The notes under the pieces are model-generated. The model made no database searches, was not told the DNA's origin, and saw only the letters and a list, made by a program, of their open reading frames with translations. A stretch of DNA of 64,000 nt from an uncultured Arenicella sp. (GTDB taxonomy: Bacteria; Pseudomonadota; Gammaproteobacteria; Arenicellales; Arenicellaceae): positions 62,001 through 126,000 of the forward strand of contig CANMNN010000001.1 in NCBI GenBank assembly GCA_947499305.1. Reading direction: 5' to 3'. The position numbers were made by a program, and so were the translations under genes. Position 1 is the stretch's first letter. Each line of letters opens with the position of its first letter. Positions 46,585 through 55,788 of this stretch are shown piece by piece.

Positions 46585-46894
46585 AAAATCGCAATCATCC
46601 CTCTTTGCACCAATATGGCCTTAGCATTTTTGATTAATTGCGATTCTCCATTGCGGAGAATAGATGGTTCATGACCAAGAGCCAGTTCAATTAATCGTTT
46701 GTAGTTTCTACTTGTTTGTAGTTTCAAGCATCAGCTCAAAGTCTTACCAATAAGACTGTTTGAGCCGGAGCTCAGTGCATGGTGTATGTAGTTGCGCATG
46801 GTAGCAATAAGCGGCGAGTGCGGAGGCATCTCGCCGTTAAACGTGCTTAGGTATTTCAAGGCTGGCGACCAAGAGATACCCAAGTACATATAAG
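46585..46894. other. Non-coding region with several hairpins and a short direct repeat
   Basis: About 310 bases between the accessory genes and the carboxylase gene. Visible elements: ATTCTCC-ATTGC-GGAGAAT at 46643-46661; the 12-base repeat GTTTGTAGTTTC twice (46697-46708 and 46714-46725); a long hairpin, GCTCAAAGTCTTA with TAAGAC-TG-TTTGAGC, at 46734-46765; and CGGCGAG/CTCGCCG at 46812-46836. None has a clear T tract on the minus strand, so no terminator could be assigned. A small RNA is possible. Confidence 0.4.
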
Positions 46895-49800
46895 CTACAC
46901 AGGCTTAACCACAAATAACAAATCACCCGAGTTGACCTGTGCGCCATTCGCTTGATTCACTCGTACAACCTCGTACTGATTTTCCGCGGTAAATGCTTCA
47001 CCAGACCCTGGAACGCTTGATAGCGATATGTGTGTAAACAGCTTCATCGCCTCCACCTGACACAAAGTGTGGCTCAGATTGATTTTGTCCCCCACCTTAA
47101 CAAAGTCGGGTTCGTTTGGTGACGGTGTTGCGTAGTAGATGCCGGTCATCGGAGAAATGACTTTGATTTCATCGGTGCCAGAAATCATCAAACTACTTAA
47201 ATCAGCACTGGCCTCTTCAACACCAGTGTAGGCCATTTCTTCTACTACCTGATCTTTATCCAGCGTATCTAAAAACGCTGGCAAATAACCTGTGTCGTAG
47301 TCACCTTTGATGAACGTTTGATCGTTTAGAATGCGCTTCAATAAGGAGATATTAGTGCACACCCCTTTGATTGATGTTTCGTCTAATGCCGCGAGTAATT
47401 TCTTGATAGCGTCTTTACGATTTTTGCCATGCACAATTAACTGAGCAATCATGCTGTCGTAAAACGGAGAAATAGTTTTGCCTTCGGACACAGATGCGAT
47501 AACTTCAATATGATCACCATCAGGGAATTTACATTCAGTTACTAAGCCTGGTGTCGGCAAAAAGTCGATTGCGCCTTCGGTATCTAAGCGTGCTTTCTCA
47601 GCCGTAATTCGAGCTTCTATAGAGAAACCTTTATCGCCGATCTTCATGTCTTTGATTGTGGCGCCTTGGGCAATGTCGTATTGCGTACCAACAATGCTCA
47701 CACCAGACGTCCACTCGGTCACGGGATGTTCAACCTGTAAGCGTGTGTTCATCTCCATAAAGTAAATGGTGTCGGCTTTTAAATCGTAAATAAATTCAAC
47801 CGTGCCTGCACCAAAATAGTCTACTGCGTTGGCTAAGTTTGCTGCGCATTCGTAGGCCATTTTTTGTAGGTGTTTAGGCAGCATGGTAGAGCCAGATTCT
47901 TCTAACACTTTCTGGTTGTTACGCTGTACGGTGCAATCGCGAAGGCCAACTACTTGAGTTACACCATGAGTGTCGCGCAAGATTTGAACTTCGATATGGC
48001 GCATTGATTCAACGAACTTCTCAAGATACAAATCGCCATTACCAAAAGCCGAGCGAGCTTCTGCGTATACAGTGTTGAACGCGCTTTTAACTTCAGAGGC
48101 ATCACGAACAACCTTAATACCTTTGCCGCCGCCGCCATGAACCGCTTTTAGCAGCACTGGATAGCCGATTTCGTCAGCAACTTTAGCCGTGGCTTCAGCA
48201 CTGGTTAAAATGCCGTGAGATCCTGGAACCACGGGTACGTTGTTCGACATTGCAGTCGAAATCGCGTTCGACTTATTGCCCATGGTATCCATGCTGCTGG
48301 CTTTTGGACCAATAAAGTTCAGGCCGTTAGCACGGCAAAGTCTCGCAAAGCCTGCGTTTTCTGATAGGAATCCAATACCTGGGTGTAATGCATCTGCACC
48401 GCGATTACGCGCGATGGTAACCACAGACAACCCATTTAAGTAACTTTCACCCGGCGTTTGACCGCCTAAGCAAACTACTTCGTCTTGTTCGGTTAGCATG
48501 TCGCAGGCGGCTGAATCCATGTCTGGGTCAGACTGAACCAACAATACCTTGTGGCCTTTTTCTTGAGCAACACGAATCAGTTTAACAGCGGTACAGCCGC
48601 GAGCATGAATCAAGACTGTTTCGATTTTGCCCATTTGATCGACAGCTCGGAACACCTTCGCTTCTTGTTCTCTATTGTCGACGCTAGCCGCACCTGAAAT
48701 TACCTTGCCAACAACATCGCCGATGGTTTGCGTTGGCAATGCGATAGTAGGGTCAACTTCGCGAAGCTTTTCATCTAAGCCTTCAGCGAAAGGGTGCTTA
48801 ACCAAGCCCTGCATTGCGCCAGGATTGCTGGCTAGGTAGTTAGAGGTAGTTGCCATAGACGGCAGAAAAGAGGGGACAACAACACGACCGGCAAATGGCA
48901 TGTCGGTGCCGCTGAAATAATACGTATGCACTAAGGGGTGAGTCACAAAACTGGCTTGCGAGCCACCGGTGCAATCGCCAAAACCGAAAATCACAACAGG
49001 CAAGCCTGTTTCGGCAATGAACGCAGTAATACGGTCGTTCACAATCGCCATTGAAAATAGTGAGCTTGGGCCTTCTTTGGTTTGCATGCCACCCGATGAA
49101 ACGAAGCACACAACTGGCAACCCTTTATCTGCACAATCTACCAACAATGCACAAAGTTTCTCTGCACCTGCCATGTCAAAGGCGCCCGCTTGAAATGAAA
49201 CATTTGAAATTAACGCGCCTACACGAGATGTTTCACCATTATCGTCGAGTTTTAAATAGCCTGTGCCGGTGACAACACCACACGGTGTCACACCATTGTT
49301 TAGCGATTTTTCAATAGACTGACGAAAACCTGGAAACGACACCGGGTTAGCGGTCATGCGGTTTGCATTGGTCTCTTCGAACTCGGTAAACAAGGTTGAT
49401 TTGAATGCATCAACGGTTGATAACTTCTGACGCTTATACGAGGTGAGTACCCGCTGAATCATCAAGTCTTGATAAGCAATGTTTAACTGGTTCCAGAAAT
49501 CTTTGCGCTTACCAATTCGGCCCGGGTTAATTTGACCGTTATACGCCTTGCCGCTCATTTGCGAGTCAATAAAACGCGGCACTAATGTCTCAAAGAAGTA
49601 GGTGATCAACACGAGAAGTGAATCAGACATGCGCGGAAAGTTAACACGCTTCCACTCCTCTACGCCGGCCAAGAATTCGCCTCGTTGATCAAACTTAACA
49701 AAGTGAGATAGCCATTTGGCAAACTCTGCTTTGGTGTCGCTATCAACTGCGCCTTCTGACATTGAACCACTGATGCTCGATGCCACTTTTTCAAGTGAGG

Positions 49801-51457
49801 TATCCAAAATGCCGCGCAGGGTTTTCTCAGAAATTGACTGGAACGCCTTCGACTCTTCAGCAATCTCGCCGAAGTTAGTCACAATATTGTTGTATAAGGC
49901 ATCAAAAACAAGGATGTCGCGAAATTGGTCCTGCAGGATGTCGCGAATTTCTGGTTCGTAAATCGTATCGAGCAGGGTTAGATCTGCTTCGGCTTTATCC
50001 AGCGCGCTTTCGGCGCTGCCCTCATCTTCTGAGACACTTGCTAAACGGCGACTCATCTCGACAAAGTTATAAGCGGCGTCAGACTTCCAGCGGTTGTACA
50101 AGTACAAGCACAGCACAAAGCAAAAGTTTTTGCGCGCGCTGGTGTAGTTGCTTTGCGGGTCACCAAGAATAAACGCGGTAAGTTTATTTCGGTCAGTGTC
50201 TAGTTCGTCATGGCGTTGTTTAAGCAGTGTCCACGCTTTTGCTAATTGGTCGTTATAAACCAACTTTTCGGGGTCCGCTATCCATTGCTCTAAGGCCACT
50301 TCTCGCAGGTGTTGCGTTCGAGAACTTAGGTCGCCTTTAGGAATCTCTTCTTCGGCTAAGCGGCCATAGGTTTCGACTGTTGCAGAATGAATACGGCAGC
50401 GCATCGACAAAGAGCGCAAATACATCATTGCATGCGAGTAAACGCTTGGGTACTCGCTCAGCTCTTTATACAACTGAAAGTTTGCGGCTTTTTGTAGCGC
50501 TTCGAATGACTGTTTATGCAACTTTTCAGATCGCACATTGTCTACGTAGTCAGCGGCAACTTTCGGGTTTTCTAAAACTTCGCGCTTAGCGTCAGCTTCG
50601 ATCTCTTCAATGCCGGTGAAAATAGAAGCGACCAAGGCTCCATTTTCAGTAATTGCGTCTTTGTTGTCACTTGGGTCCCAATCGATAACGCCATCAATCG
50701 CGCCGCTGCGATAAAGCTCTGAAGGAGAAACGCCAACATAACGAGCGCTCTCTTGCCAAGAAAGATTGTATTGTCTAGCGATATTCGCCAAACCTTTTGG
50801 CTGAATGGTATTAAACGCACCACAGCGCACTGCAAGAAGCAGGTTGGTGGTAGCCAGTGGAATGGCTCCACCGGAATAACCAAGGCCATAAATAATGCCG
50901 ATACTTGGTACTTTTGCTGCGGCCATCACGGCAATTAAACGTGAGATCGAGTGCGCTTGATTTGCTTCGTTAGCCTCCGTGCCTGCATCAGCGCCAGGCG
51001 TGTCCATAAATGTCACTATGGGCACCGCGCGCGCGGCGAAGTCATCGACTAAGCGACAGGCTTCAAGGTGATGTTCTGGCTTCCATACGCCGTTCGCGAT
51101 TTTACGGTCTTGAACAATAAAGGCCATGCGACGAGCCTTGCCATTGTGCTCAAGGGAAATTTCAACCGCGTATAGTGGGCCTAGCTCAAACTCGCTATGA
51201 ATCTTGCCGCGAAGTTTATTAACCACTTCGCGAGCACTTGGTCGAGATGTGGATTCAGCTGGGTCCAGTACTTTGGCTACGTAATCGTCTACAGCTAGTT
51301 TCTTAAGCGCTTGACGAGTGCTCTCAACTTGCTCTGGCTTTAGCAGGCCAGCAACTTTCTGATGCCACTTAAATGGATGCTTGTTGCCATTGAGCGATAG
51401 GTTATGCGCTCGGCGTTCGATGTCTTTAAATAAACTGACTTGTTCTTTTGTATTCAA
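46895..51457 (-). CDS. Single-chain biotin-dependent acyl-CoA carboxylase (CT-alpha, CT-beta, BC, BCCP)
   Basis: A 1520-residue fusion of all parts of a biotin-dependent carboxylase. An AccA-like carboxyltransferase domain lies at about 90-290 (GLGYSGGAIPLAT), a helical linker at 300-700, an AccD-like domain at about 720-930 (FGFGDCTGGSQASFV), a biotin carboxylase of the ATP-grasp type at about 934-1400 (HGGGGKGIKVV; EMNTRLQVEHPVTE), and a biotinyl domain at about 1430-1520 with the biotinylation site VEAMKLF near 1470. The order is the reverse of eukaryotic acetyl-CoA carboxylase (BC, BCCP, CT). The acyl substrate cannot be assigned. A perfect palindrome lies in its upstream region. Confidence 0.92.
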   Translation of the reverse strand: MNTKEQVSLFKDIERRAHNLSLNGNKHPFKWHQKVAGLLKPEQVESTRQALKKLAVDDYVAKVLDPAESTSRPSAREVVNKLRGKIHSEFELGPLYAVEISLEHNGKARRMAFIVQDRKIANGVWKPEHHLEACRLVDDFAARAVPIVTFMDTPGADAGTEANEANQAHSISRLIAVMAAAKVPSIGIIYGLGYSGGAIPLATTNLLLAVRCGAFNTIQPKGLANIARQYNLSWQESARYVGVSPSELYRSGAIDGVIDWDPSDNKDAITENGALVASIFTGIEEIEADAKREVLENPKVAADYVDNVRSEKLHKQSFEALQKAANFQLYKELSEYPSVYSHAMMYLRSLSMRCRIHSATVETYGRLAEEEIPKGDLSSRTQHLREVALEQWIADPEKLVYNDQLAKAWTLLKQRHDELDTDRNKLTAFILGDPQSNYTSARKNFCFVLCLYLYNRWKSDAAYNFVEMSRRLASVSEDEGSAESALDKAEADLTLLDTIYEPEIRDILQDQFRDILVFDALYNNIVTNFGEIAEESKAFQSISEKTLRGILDTSLEKVASSISGSMSEGAVDSDTKAEFAKWLSHFVKFDQRGEFLAGVEEWKRVNFPRMSDSLLVLITYFFETLVPRFIDSQMSGKAYNGQINPGRIGKRKDFWNQLNIAYQDLMIQRVLTSYKRQKLSTVDAFKSTLFTEFEETNANRMTANPVSFPGFRQSIEKSLNNGVTPCGVVTGTGYLKLDDNGETSRVGALISNVSFQAGAFDMAGAEKLCALLVDCADKGLPVVCFVSSGGMQTKEGPSSLFSMAIVNDRITAFIAETGLPVVIFGFGDCTGGSQASFVTHPLVHTYYFSGTDMPFAGRVVVPSFLPSMATTSNYLASNPGAMQGLVKHPFAEGLDEKLREVDPTIALPTQTIGDVVGKVISGAASVDNREQEAKVFRAVDQMGKIETVLIHARGCTAVKLIRVAQEKGHKVLLVQSDPDMDSAACDMLTEQDEVVCLGGQTPGESYLNGLSVVTIARNRGADALHPGIGFLSENAGFARLCRANGLNFIGPKASSMDTMGNKSNAISTAMSNNVPVVPGSHGILTSAEATAKVADEIGYPVLLKAVHGGGGKGIKVVRDASEVKSAFNTVYAEARSAFGNGDLYLEKFVESMRHIEVQILRDTHGVTQVVGLRDCTVQRNNQKVLEESGSTMLPKHLQKMAYECAANLANAVDYFGAGTVEFIYDLKADTIYFMEMNTRLQVEHPVTEWTSGVSIVGTQYDIAQGATIKDMKIGDKGFSIEARITAEKARLDTEGAIDFLPTPGLVTECKFPDGDHIEVIASVSEGKTISPFYDSMIAQLIVHGKNRKDAIKKLLAALDETSIKGVCTNISLLKRILNDQTFIKGDYDTGYLPAFLDTLDKDQVVEEMAYTGVEEASADLSSLMISGTDEIKVISPMTGIYYATPSPNEPDFVKVGDKINLSHTLCQVEAMKLFTHISLSSVPGSGEAFTAENQYEVVRVNQANGAQVNSGDLLFVVKPV

Positions 51458-51617
51458 CGGTGCTTACCCTGTAGTTGATTACTAATAATCTTGTTATTCG
51501 TACAAATTTAATTGCCTTTGCCCGATACTCTTTCACAAGAGGACTGTTTCACAACTCGATTACTCTCGACACTAAAATATGCGAGATACCAATTTATTGT
51601 CATTAATGAGTCACAAA

Positions 51618-51634
51618 TTAGTCATACTGACTAA
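51618..51634. promoter_or_regulatory. Perfect palindrome upstream of the carboxylase gene
   Basis: TTAGTCA (51618-51624) and TGACTAA (51628-51634) with TAC between form a perfect inverted repeat, 161 bases upstream of the carboxylase start. It has the size and shape of a TetR-family operator. The distance leaves room for a long leader or an unrecognised promoter. Confidence 0.5.
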
Positions 51635-51659
51635 CAAACGTGTAGATATCAGGTGAGGT

Positions 51660-52106
51660 TTAATTTTTCTTGTTAATTCTCGAGTATGCCATGAAAACGC
51701 CTAAAAATCCGAGTAGTAAATCGCTGCTTTCGAAGCCTCGACCTATTGAATATTGAAATATTTCGGCACAAATGCACATGGCAGCGACGCTAAGGCTAAT
51801 TGTCAAAGGTCTAGAAAGTATTTTACTGATTTTTGCTGCATAAATTAAGACTGTTAGGCTCATTGCTCCAAAAAAATGCAAAACAATGTCGGCATTTTGC
51901 TCAGCCCACAATCGAGCACTATAAGGCACGCCAATATCTCTAAAAAAGTGGTGCGGAACCCAATGTGAAAAATTGTAATTTTTACGTGTGGCCACGTAGG
52001 TCATCAATGCGAGCAGGGCAAATAGAACCAAACGACTCAACCATTTGAAAGCCCAATTGGATTGGGGCGCCGAAAATTTATTTCGCTCGTCGTTTGATTG
52101 GTTCAT
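51660..52106 (-). CDS. VanZ-like membrane protein
   Basis: A 148-residue protein with four hydrophobic segments, N-terminal end polar. The DIVLHFFGAMSLTVLIY and AEIFQYSIGRGFESSDLLLGFLGV stretches match the VanZ-like family; VanZ is known for low-level teicoplanin resistance but the function of most members is unknown. It is divergent from recJ and upstream of the carboxylase palindrome. Confidence 0.75.
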   Translation of the reverse strand: MNQSNDERNKFSAPQSNWAFKWLSRLVLFALLALMTYVATRKNYNFSHWVPHHFFRDIGVPYSARLWAEQNADIVLHFFGAMSLTVLIYAAKISKILSRPLTISLSVAAMCICAEIFQYSIGRGFESSDLLLGFLGVFMAYSRINKKN

Positions 52107-52187
52107 AATTCTTTATCGAGATGCGAGATTTTCTAGTATCCAAATAACCAGAGGTCTTGTTGTCGTAGGCCGAATGACTAACCTGAG

Positions 52188-53924
52188 TTGACCATAAAAG
52201 TGACCGACCTACAAATCAAGCCCAGAGCCAACCCTAATGCCGCACTAATTGCAGGTATGAATCGAGTAATGTCACATGTATTAAGTAATCGTGGCGTTAA
52301 TAATGCGCAGTCGCTTGATTACAGTTTAAAGCAATTGCTTCCTCCGCAAGGCCTAAGTCATATTGGAGCGGCAGCCGAAATGTTGGCCGAAGCGGTTACC
52401 GCCGGTGCCAGCGTTGTAATAGTCGGTGACTTTGATGCTGACGGAGCTACTAGCTGCGCCTTGGCCGTTAAGTGTTTAAAAGCATTCGGCATGGATGATG
52501 TGAGTTATTTAGTGCCAAACCGTTTTGAATATGGTTACGGTCTATCGCCAGAAATTGTTGGTATGGCGGCAATGCGCCATCCAGATATTATCGTCACCGT
52601 TGATAACGGTATCAGTAGTGTTGCTGGTGTACACGCTGCTCAGGCATTAGGTATGTCTGTTTTGGTGACCGATCATCACCTACCTGGCGAAGAGCTCCCA
52701 ACTGCTGATGTCATCGTCAATCCAAATCTACAAGGCGATCGTTTCGCTAGTAAGAACCTCGCAGGTGTTGGGGTGATTTTCTACGTAATGTTGGCGGTAC
52801 GTGCCCAATTGCGGCAAATGGGATGGTTTGCGCAGAGTGATATTGCTGAGCCAAATATGTCACAGTTCTTAGACTTAGTGGCGCTGGGGACGGTGGCTGA
52901 CGTTGTACCTTTAGATCAGAATAATCGAATTTTGGTTCAACAAGGCATGCAGCGAATAAGACAAGGCAACGCCTGTGCGGGAATTCAAGCTCTGCTGACG
53001 GTCGGCAAGCGCAATCCTCTAAGGCTTGCTTCGAGTGATTTGGGATTCACGGTTGGGCCGAGGTTGAATGCCGCTGGACGAATGGATGACATGTCCATTG
53101 GGATTGAATGTTTGCTCACCGAGAGCTTTGAAACAGCGATGGGCTTGGCCACCGAGCTTGACCAGCTTAATCGAGAGCGTCGTGAAGTTGAGCAGTCTAT
53201 GCAACAAGATGCCTTAGCGATTGTGGAAAAAATTCAAATTGATGATGCAGAGTTACCGACTGTGTACTGCTTATCTGACGAAACTTGGCATCAAGGAGTG
53301 GTTGGCCTAGTGGCGTCGAGAGTTAAGGAGCGAGTTAATCGCCCAGTAGTCGCACTAGCGCCAGGTGATGGCGACGATGAGTGGAAAGGCTCATGTCGAA
53401 GTGTAGAAGGCGTGCATATTCGAGACGTATTAGCGCGCTTAGATACTTTGCACCCTGGTTTAATGGCTAAATTTGGTGGTCACGCAATGGCCGCAGGCTT
53501 GTCTCTCAAAAGTAAAAACCTCGAAGTGTTTAAGCATGCAATCGAGGAGGTCATGAATGATATGACTAAGGGCCACGATTGGAGTCAGGTGTTGTGGACT
53601 GATGGTAGTTTGGCCGCTAATGAATTGACTATGGAGTTAGCCGATCAACTGCGGCAATCAACGCCATGGGGGCAGGGTTTTCCTGAACCATTGTTTGACG
53701 GTCAGTTTGAGGTTGTTGAGTCTCGAGTGGTAGGAGATACGCATGCCAAACTCAGGTTGAAGCCCATTGACGGTAGCCAAATCATCGACGCAATTTGCTT
53801 TGGCTACTTAGATAAGCATGCAGACTTGCCCTCTGGAATTATTCGCGCCGCGTATAAGCTTGATGTGAACGAGTTTCGCGACCGTTTAACTTTGCAATTG
53901 ATGGTTCAACATATTGAACTATAA
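52188..53924 (+). CDS. recJ: Single-stranded-DNA-specific exonuclease RecJ
   Basis: A 578-residue 5'-3' exonuclease used in RecF-pathway recombination and mismatch repair. The DHH catalytic domain shows VGDFDADGATS near 77-87, VTVDNGISS and VTDHHLPG near 161-168; DHHA1 follows with FGGHAMAAGL, then the OB fold. The start is uncertain: TTG at 52188 or GTG at 52200, as no ATG is in frame upstream. Confidence 0.95.
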   Translation: MTIKVTDLQIKPRANPNAALIAGMNRVMSHVLSNRGVNNAQSLDYSLKQLLPPQGLSHIGAAAEMLAEAVTAGASVVIVGDFDADGATSCALAVKCLKAFGMDDVSYLVPNRFEYGYGLSPEIVGMAAMRHPDIIVTVDNGISSVAGVHAAQALGMSVLVTDHHLPGEELPTADVIVNPNLQGDRFASKNLAGVGVIFYVMLAVRAQLRQMGWFAQSDIAEPNMSQFLDLVALGTVADVVPLDQNNRILVQQGMQRIRQGNACAGIQALLTVGKRNPLRLASSDLGFTVGPRLNAAGRMDDMSIGIECLLTESFETAMGLATELDQLNRERREVEQSMQQDALAIVEKIQIDDAELPTVYCLSDETWHQGVVGLVASRVKERVNRPVVALAPGDGDDEWKGSCRSVEGVHIRDVLARLDTLHPGLMAKFGGHAMAAGLSLKSKNLEVFKHAIEEVMNDMTKGHDWSQVLWTDGSLAANELTMELADQLRQSTPWGQGFPEPLFDGQFEVVESRVVGDTHAKLRLKPIDGSQIIDAICFGYLDKHADLPSGIIRAAYKLDVNEFRDRLTLQLMVQHIEL

Positions 53925-54012
53925 TTCAGCGCAATCATGACAAAAACGCGCACATCTACGTGTTATATTTTAACTTTAATCGTAACCTTTTTGATAAAAA
54001 CGGAGAATTCAA

Positions 54013-54720
54013 ATGAGTTATCTAAATGTCGGCTCAGGCCAAGTTGTTAGTGAATTACCTGGTGAGCAACGAGCAGGCTTTATTCGTCGCACGTACGCGC
54101 ACCTCGCTGGCGCAATAGCGGCGTTTGCCCTAATCGAAGCACAGCTTATTTCAATGGGCTGGGGCGAGCAAGCAATGGCATTGTTGGCAACGAGTAAGTG
54201 GAGCTGGCTAATTGTATTGGGCGCGTTTATGGGCGTTGGTATGTTGGCCAATAAGTGGGCAAACAGCGGAGCGTCGCGCGAACTTCAATACGCAGGTTTG
54301 GGTTTATATGTTGTTGCTGAGGCGATTATTTTTCTTCCCCTAATATACATGGCTGAAAGCACCGCACCGGGTGTTATTCAAAACGCAGCCATCATTACGG
54401 CGGCATTGGTTGCGGGTATTACCTTAACCGTATTTACTACTCGCAAAGATTTTTCTTTTATCGGCCCGGCACTGTCAATCGGTGGCGTGGTAGCGATTGG
54501 TTTTATCATTGCGGCTATTGTATTTGGTTTTCAATTGGGGCTTTTCTTTTCGGCTGTGATGATCATCTTCGCAGCGGGTTGCGTGTTGTATACAACGTCA
54601 AACATTTTGCACGTTTATAACGAGCAACAACATGTAGCGGCCTCGCTAGCATTGTTTTCATCGGTAGCGTTGATGTTCTGGTACGTGGTTCAATTCTTAA
54701 TGGCGTTTGGCGACGACTAA
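54013..54720 (+). CDS. Bax inhibitor-1/YccA family membrane protein
   Basis: A 235-residue inner-membrane protein with seven hydrophobic helices. The first half contains RRTYAHLAGAIAAFALIE and the GLGLYVVAEAIIFLPLIY helix; the second has the FSFIGPALSIGGVVAIGFIIA helix and ends MAFGDD. E. coli YccA modulates the FtsH protease and other members affect calcium leak; the specific role here is unknown. A good GGAGA ribosome-binding site precedes the ATG. Confidence 0.88.
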   Translation: MSYLNVGSGQVVSELPGEQRAGFIRRTYAHLAGAIAAFALIEAQLISMGWGEQAMALLATSKWSWLIVLGAFMGVGMLANKWANSGASRELQYAGLGLYVVAEAIIFLPLIYMAESTAPGVIQNAAIITAALVAGITLTVFTTRKDFSFIGPALSIGGVVAIGFIIAAIVFGFQLGLFFSAVMIIFAAGCVLYTTSNILHVYNEQQHVAASLALFSSVALMFWYVVQFLMAFGDD

Positions 54721-54776
54721 ACCCTGTTTAGTAGCAAACATCTAAATTCAATAGCTTTGTTATAGCTCTTGTCGCG

Positions 54777-54806
54777 TAGGCCCAGTAATCGCTGGGTCTA
54801 CTTTTA
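54777..54806 (+). terminator. Terminator after the Bax inhibitor gene
   Basis: TAGGCCCAG pairs with CTGGGTCTA (one G-T pair) around TAATCG, followed by CTTTTA. Its position inside the would-be upstream extension of cysM supports the shorter cysM start. Confidence 0.65.
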
Positions 54807-54852
54807 TCGGCAGCAAGCTATTGCCAAGAGCCCGTCAGATAGAAGGCATTAC

Positions 54853-55767
54853 GTGAACGACACGCACACAAATTACAAATACTTAGAAGACCTTGTTGGT
54901 AATACACCGTTGGTAAAGCTCAAGCGGCTTTGGCAAGGCGAGCATGTAACCGTGCTTGGTAAGTTAGAGGGTAACAACCCCGCTGGTTCGGTAAAGGATC
55001 GTCCGGCGTTAAACATGATCGCCCAAGCTGAGAAACGCGGCGATATAAAACCTGGCGACACACTAATTGAAGCCACCAGTGGTAACACTGGCATAGCGCT
55101 TGCCATGGCTGCGGCGATGAAGGGTTATAAAATGACCTTGATCATGCCCGATAACATGAGTGAGGAGCGCAGAGCTTCAATGCGAGCTTTCGGCGCTAAC
55201 ATTATCTCAGTGTCTCAAGCTGAGGGCGGTATGGAGTTAGCGCGAGACATGGCTAGCGCTATGCACGCAAAAGGCGAGGGCGTTGTACTCGACCAATTTT
55301 CCAACGAAGACAATTGGAACGCACACTATGTTTCAACCGGCCCCGAAATATGGCGAGACACGGGTGGTGACGTTACCCATTTTGTAAGTTCAATGGGCAC
55401 CACTGGCACCATTATGGGCGTGTCAGCTTACTTGAAAGAACAAAACGAAAATATCGAAATTATTGGTGTTCAGCCCGAAGGCCAATCGCAAATACCGGGC
55501 ATTCGTCGCTGGCCAGTTGAATATTTGCCGAAAATTTTTAATCCAGAGCGAGTCGATAGAACTCTTGACGTACATCAAACACTGGCTGAAGAGACTATGC
55601 GTAAAATGGCAAATCAAGAGGGTATTTTCGCAGGTGTATCTTCAGGGGGCGCAATGGCAATTGCCTTACAAATTGCCGCTGAGCAAGAGGCCGCTGGCAA
55701 TAAAGCAGTAATTGTATCTATCGTCTGTGATCGCGGTGACCGTTACTTGTCTACTGGCGTTTACTAG
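54853..55767 (+). CDS. cysM: Cysteine synthase B (O-acetylserine sulfhydrylase)
   Basis: A PLP enzyme making cysteine from O-acetylserine and sulfide or thiosulfate. The PLP lysine lies in NNPAGSVKDRPALNM, the phosphate loop in EATSGNTGIALAMAAAMKG, and the GTTGTIMGVSAYLKE loop follows. The open frame extends upstream to 54769, through a terminator hairpin; the GTG at 54853 gives 304 residues, the length of E. coli CysM, and begins right at the conserved YLEDLVGNTPLVKL. It is followed after 21 bases by the exonuclease gene. Confidence 0.95.
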   Translation: MNDTHTNYKYLEDLVGNTPLVKLKRLWQGEHVTVLGKLEGNNPAGSVKDRPALNMIAQAEKRGDIKPGDTLIEATSGNTGIALAMAAAMKGYKMTLIMPDNMSEERRASMRAFGANIISVSQAEGGMELARDMASAMHAKGEGVVLDQFSNEDNWNAHYVSTGPEIWRDTGGDVTHFVSSMGTTGTIMGVSAYLKEQNENIEIIGVQPEGQSQIPGIRRWPVEYLPKIFNPERVDRTLDVHQTLAEETMRKMANQEGIFAGVSSGGAMAIALQIAAEQEAAGNKAVIVSIVCDRGDRYLSTGVY

Positions 55768-55788
55768 CACCTAACAGCTCCCATTTAT

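Noticed and set aside
54769-54852. Upstream extension of cysM
   Set aside because: It runs through a terminator hairpin, and the GTG at 54853 gives the normal CysM length and start.
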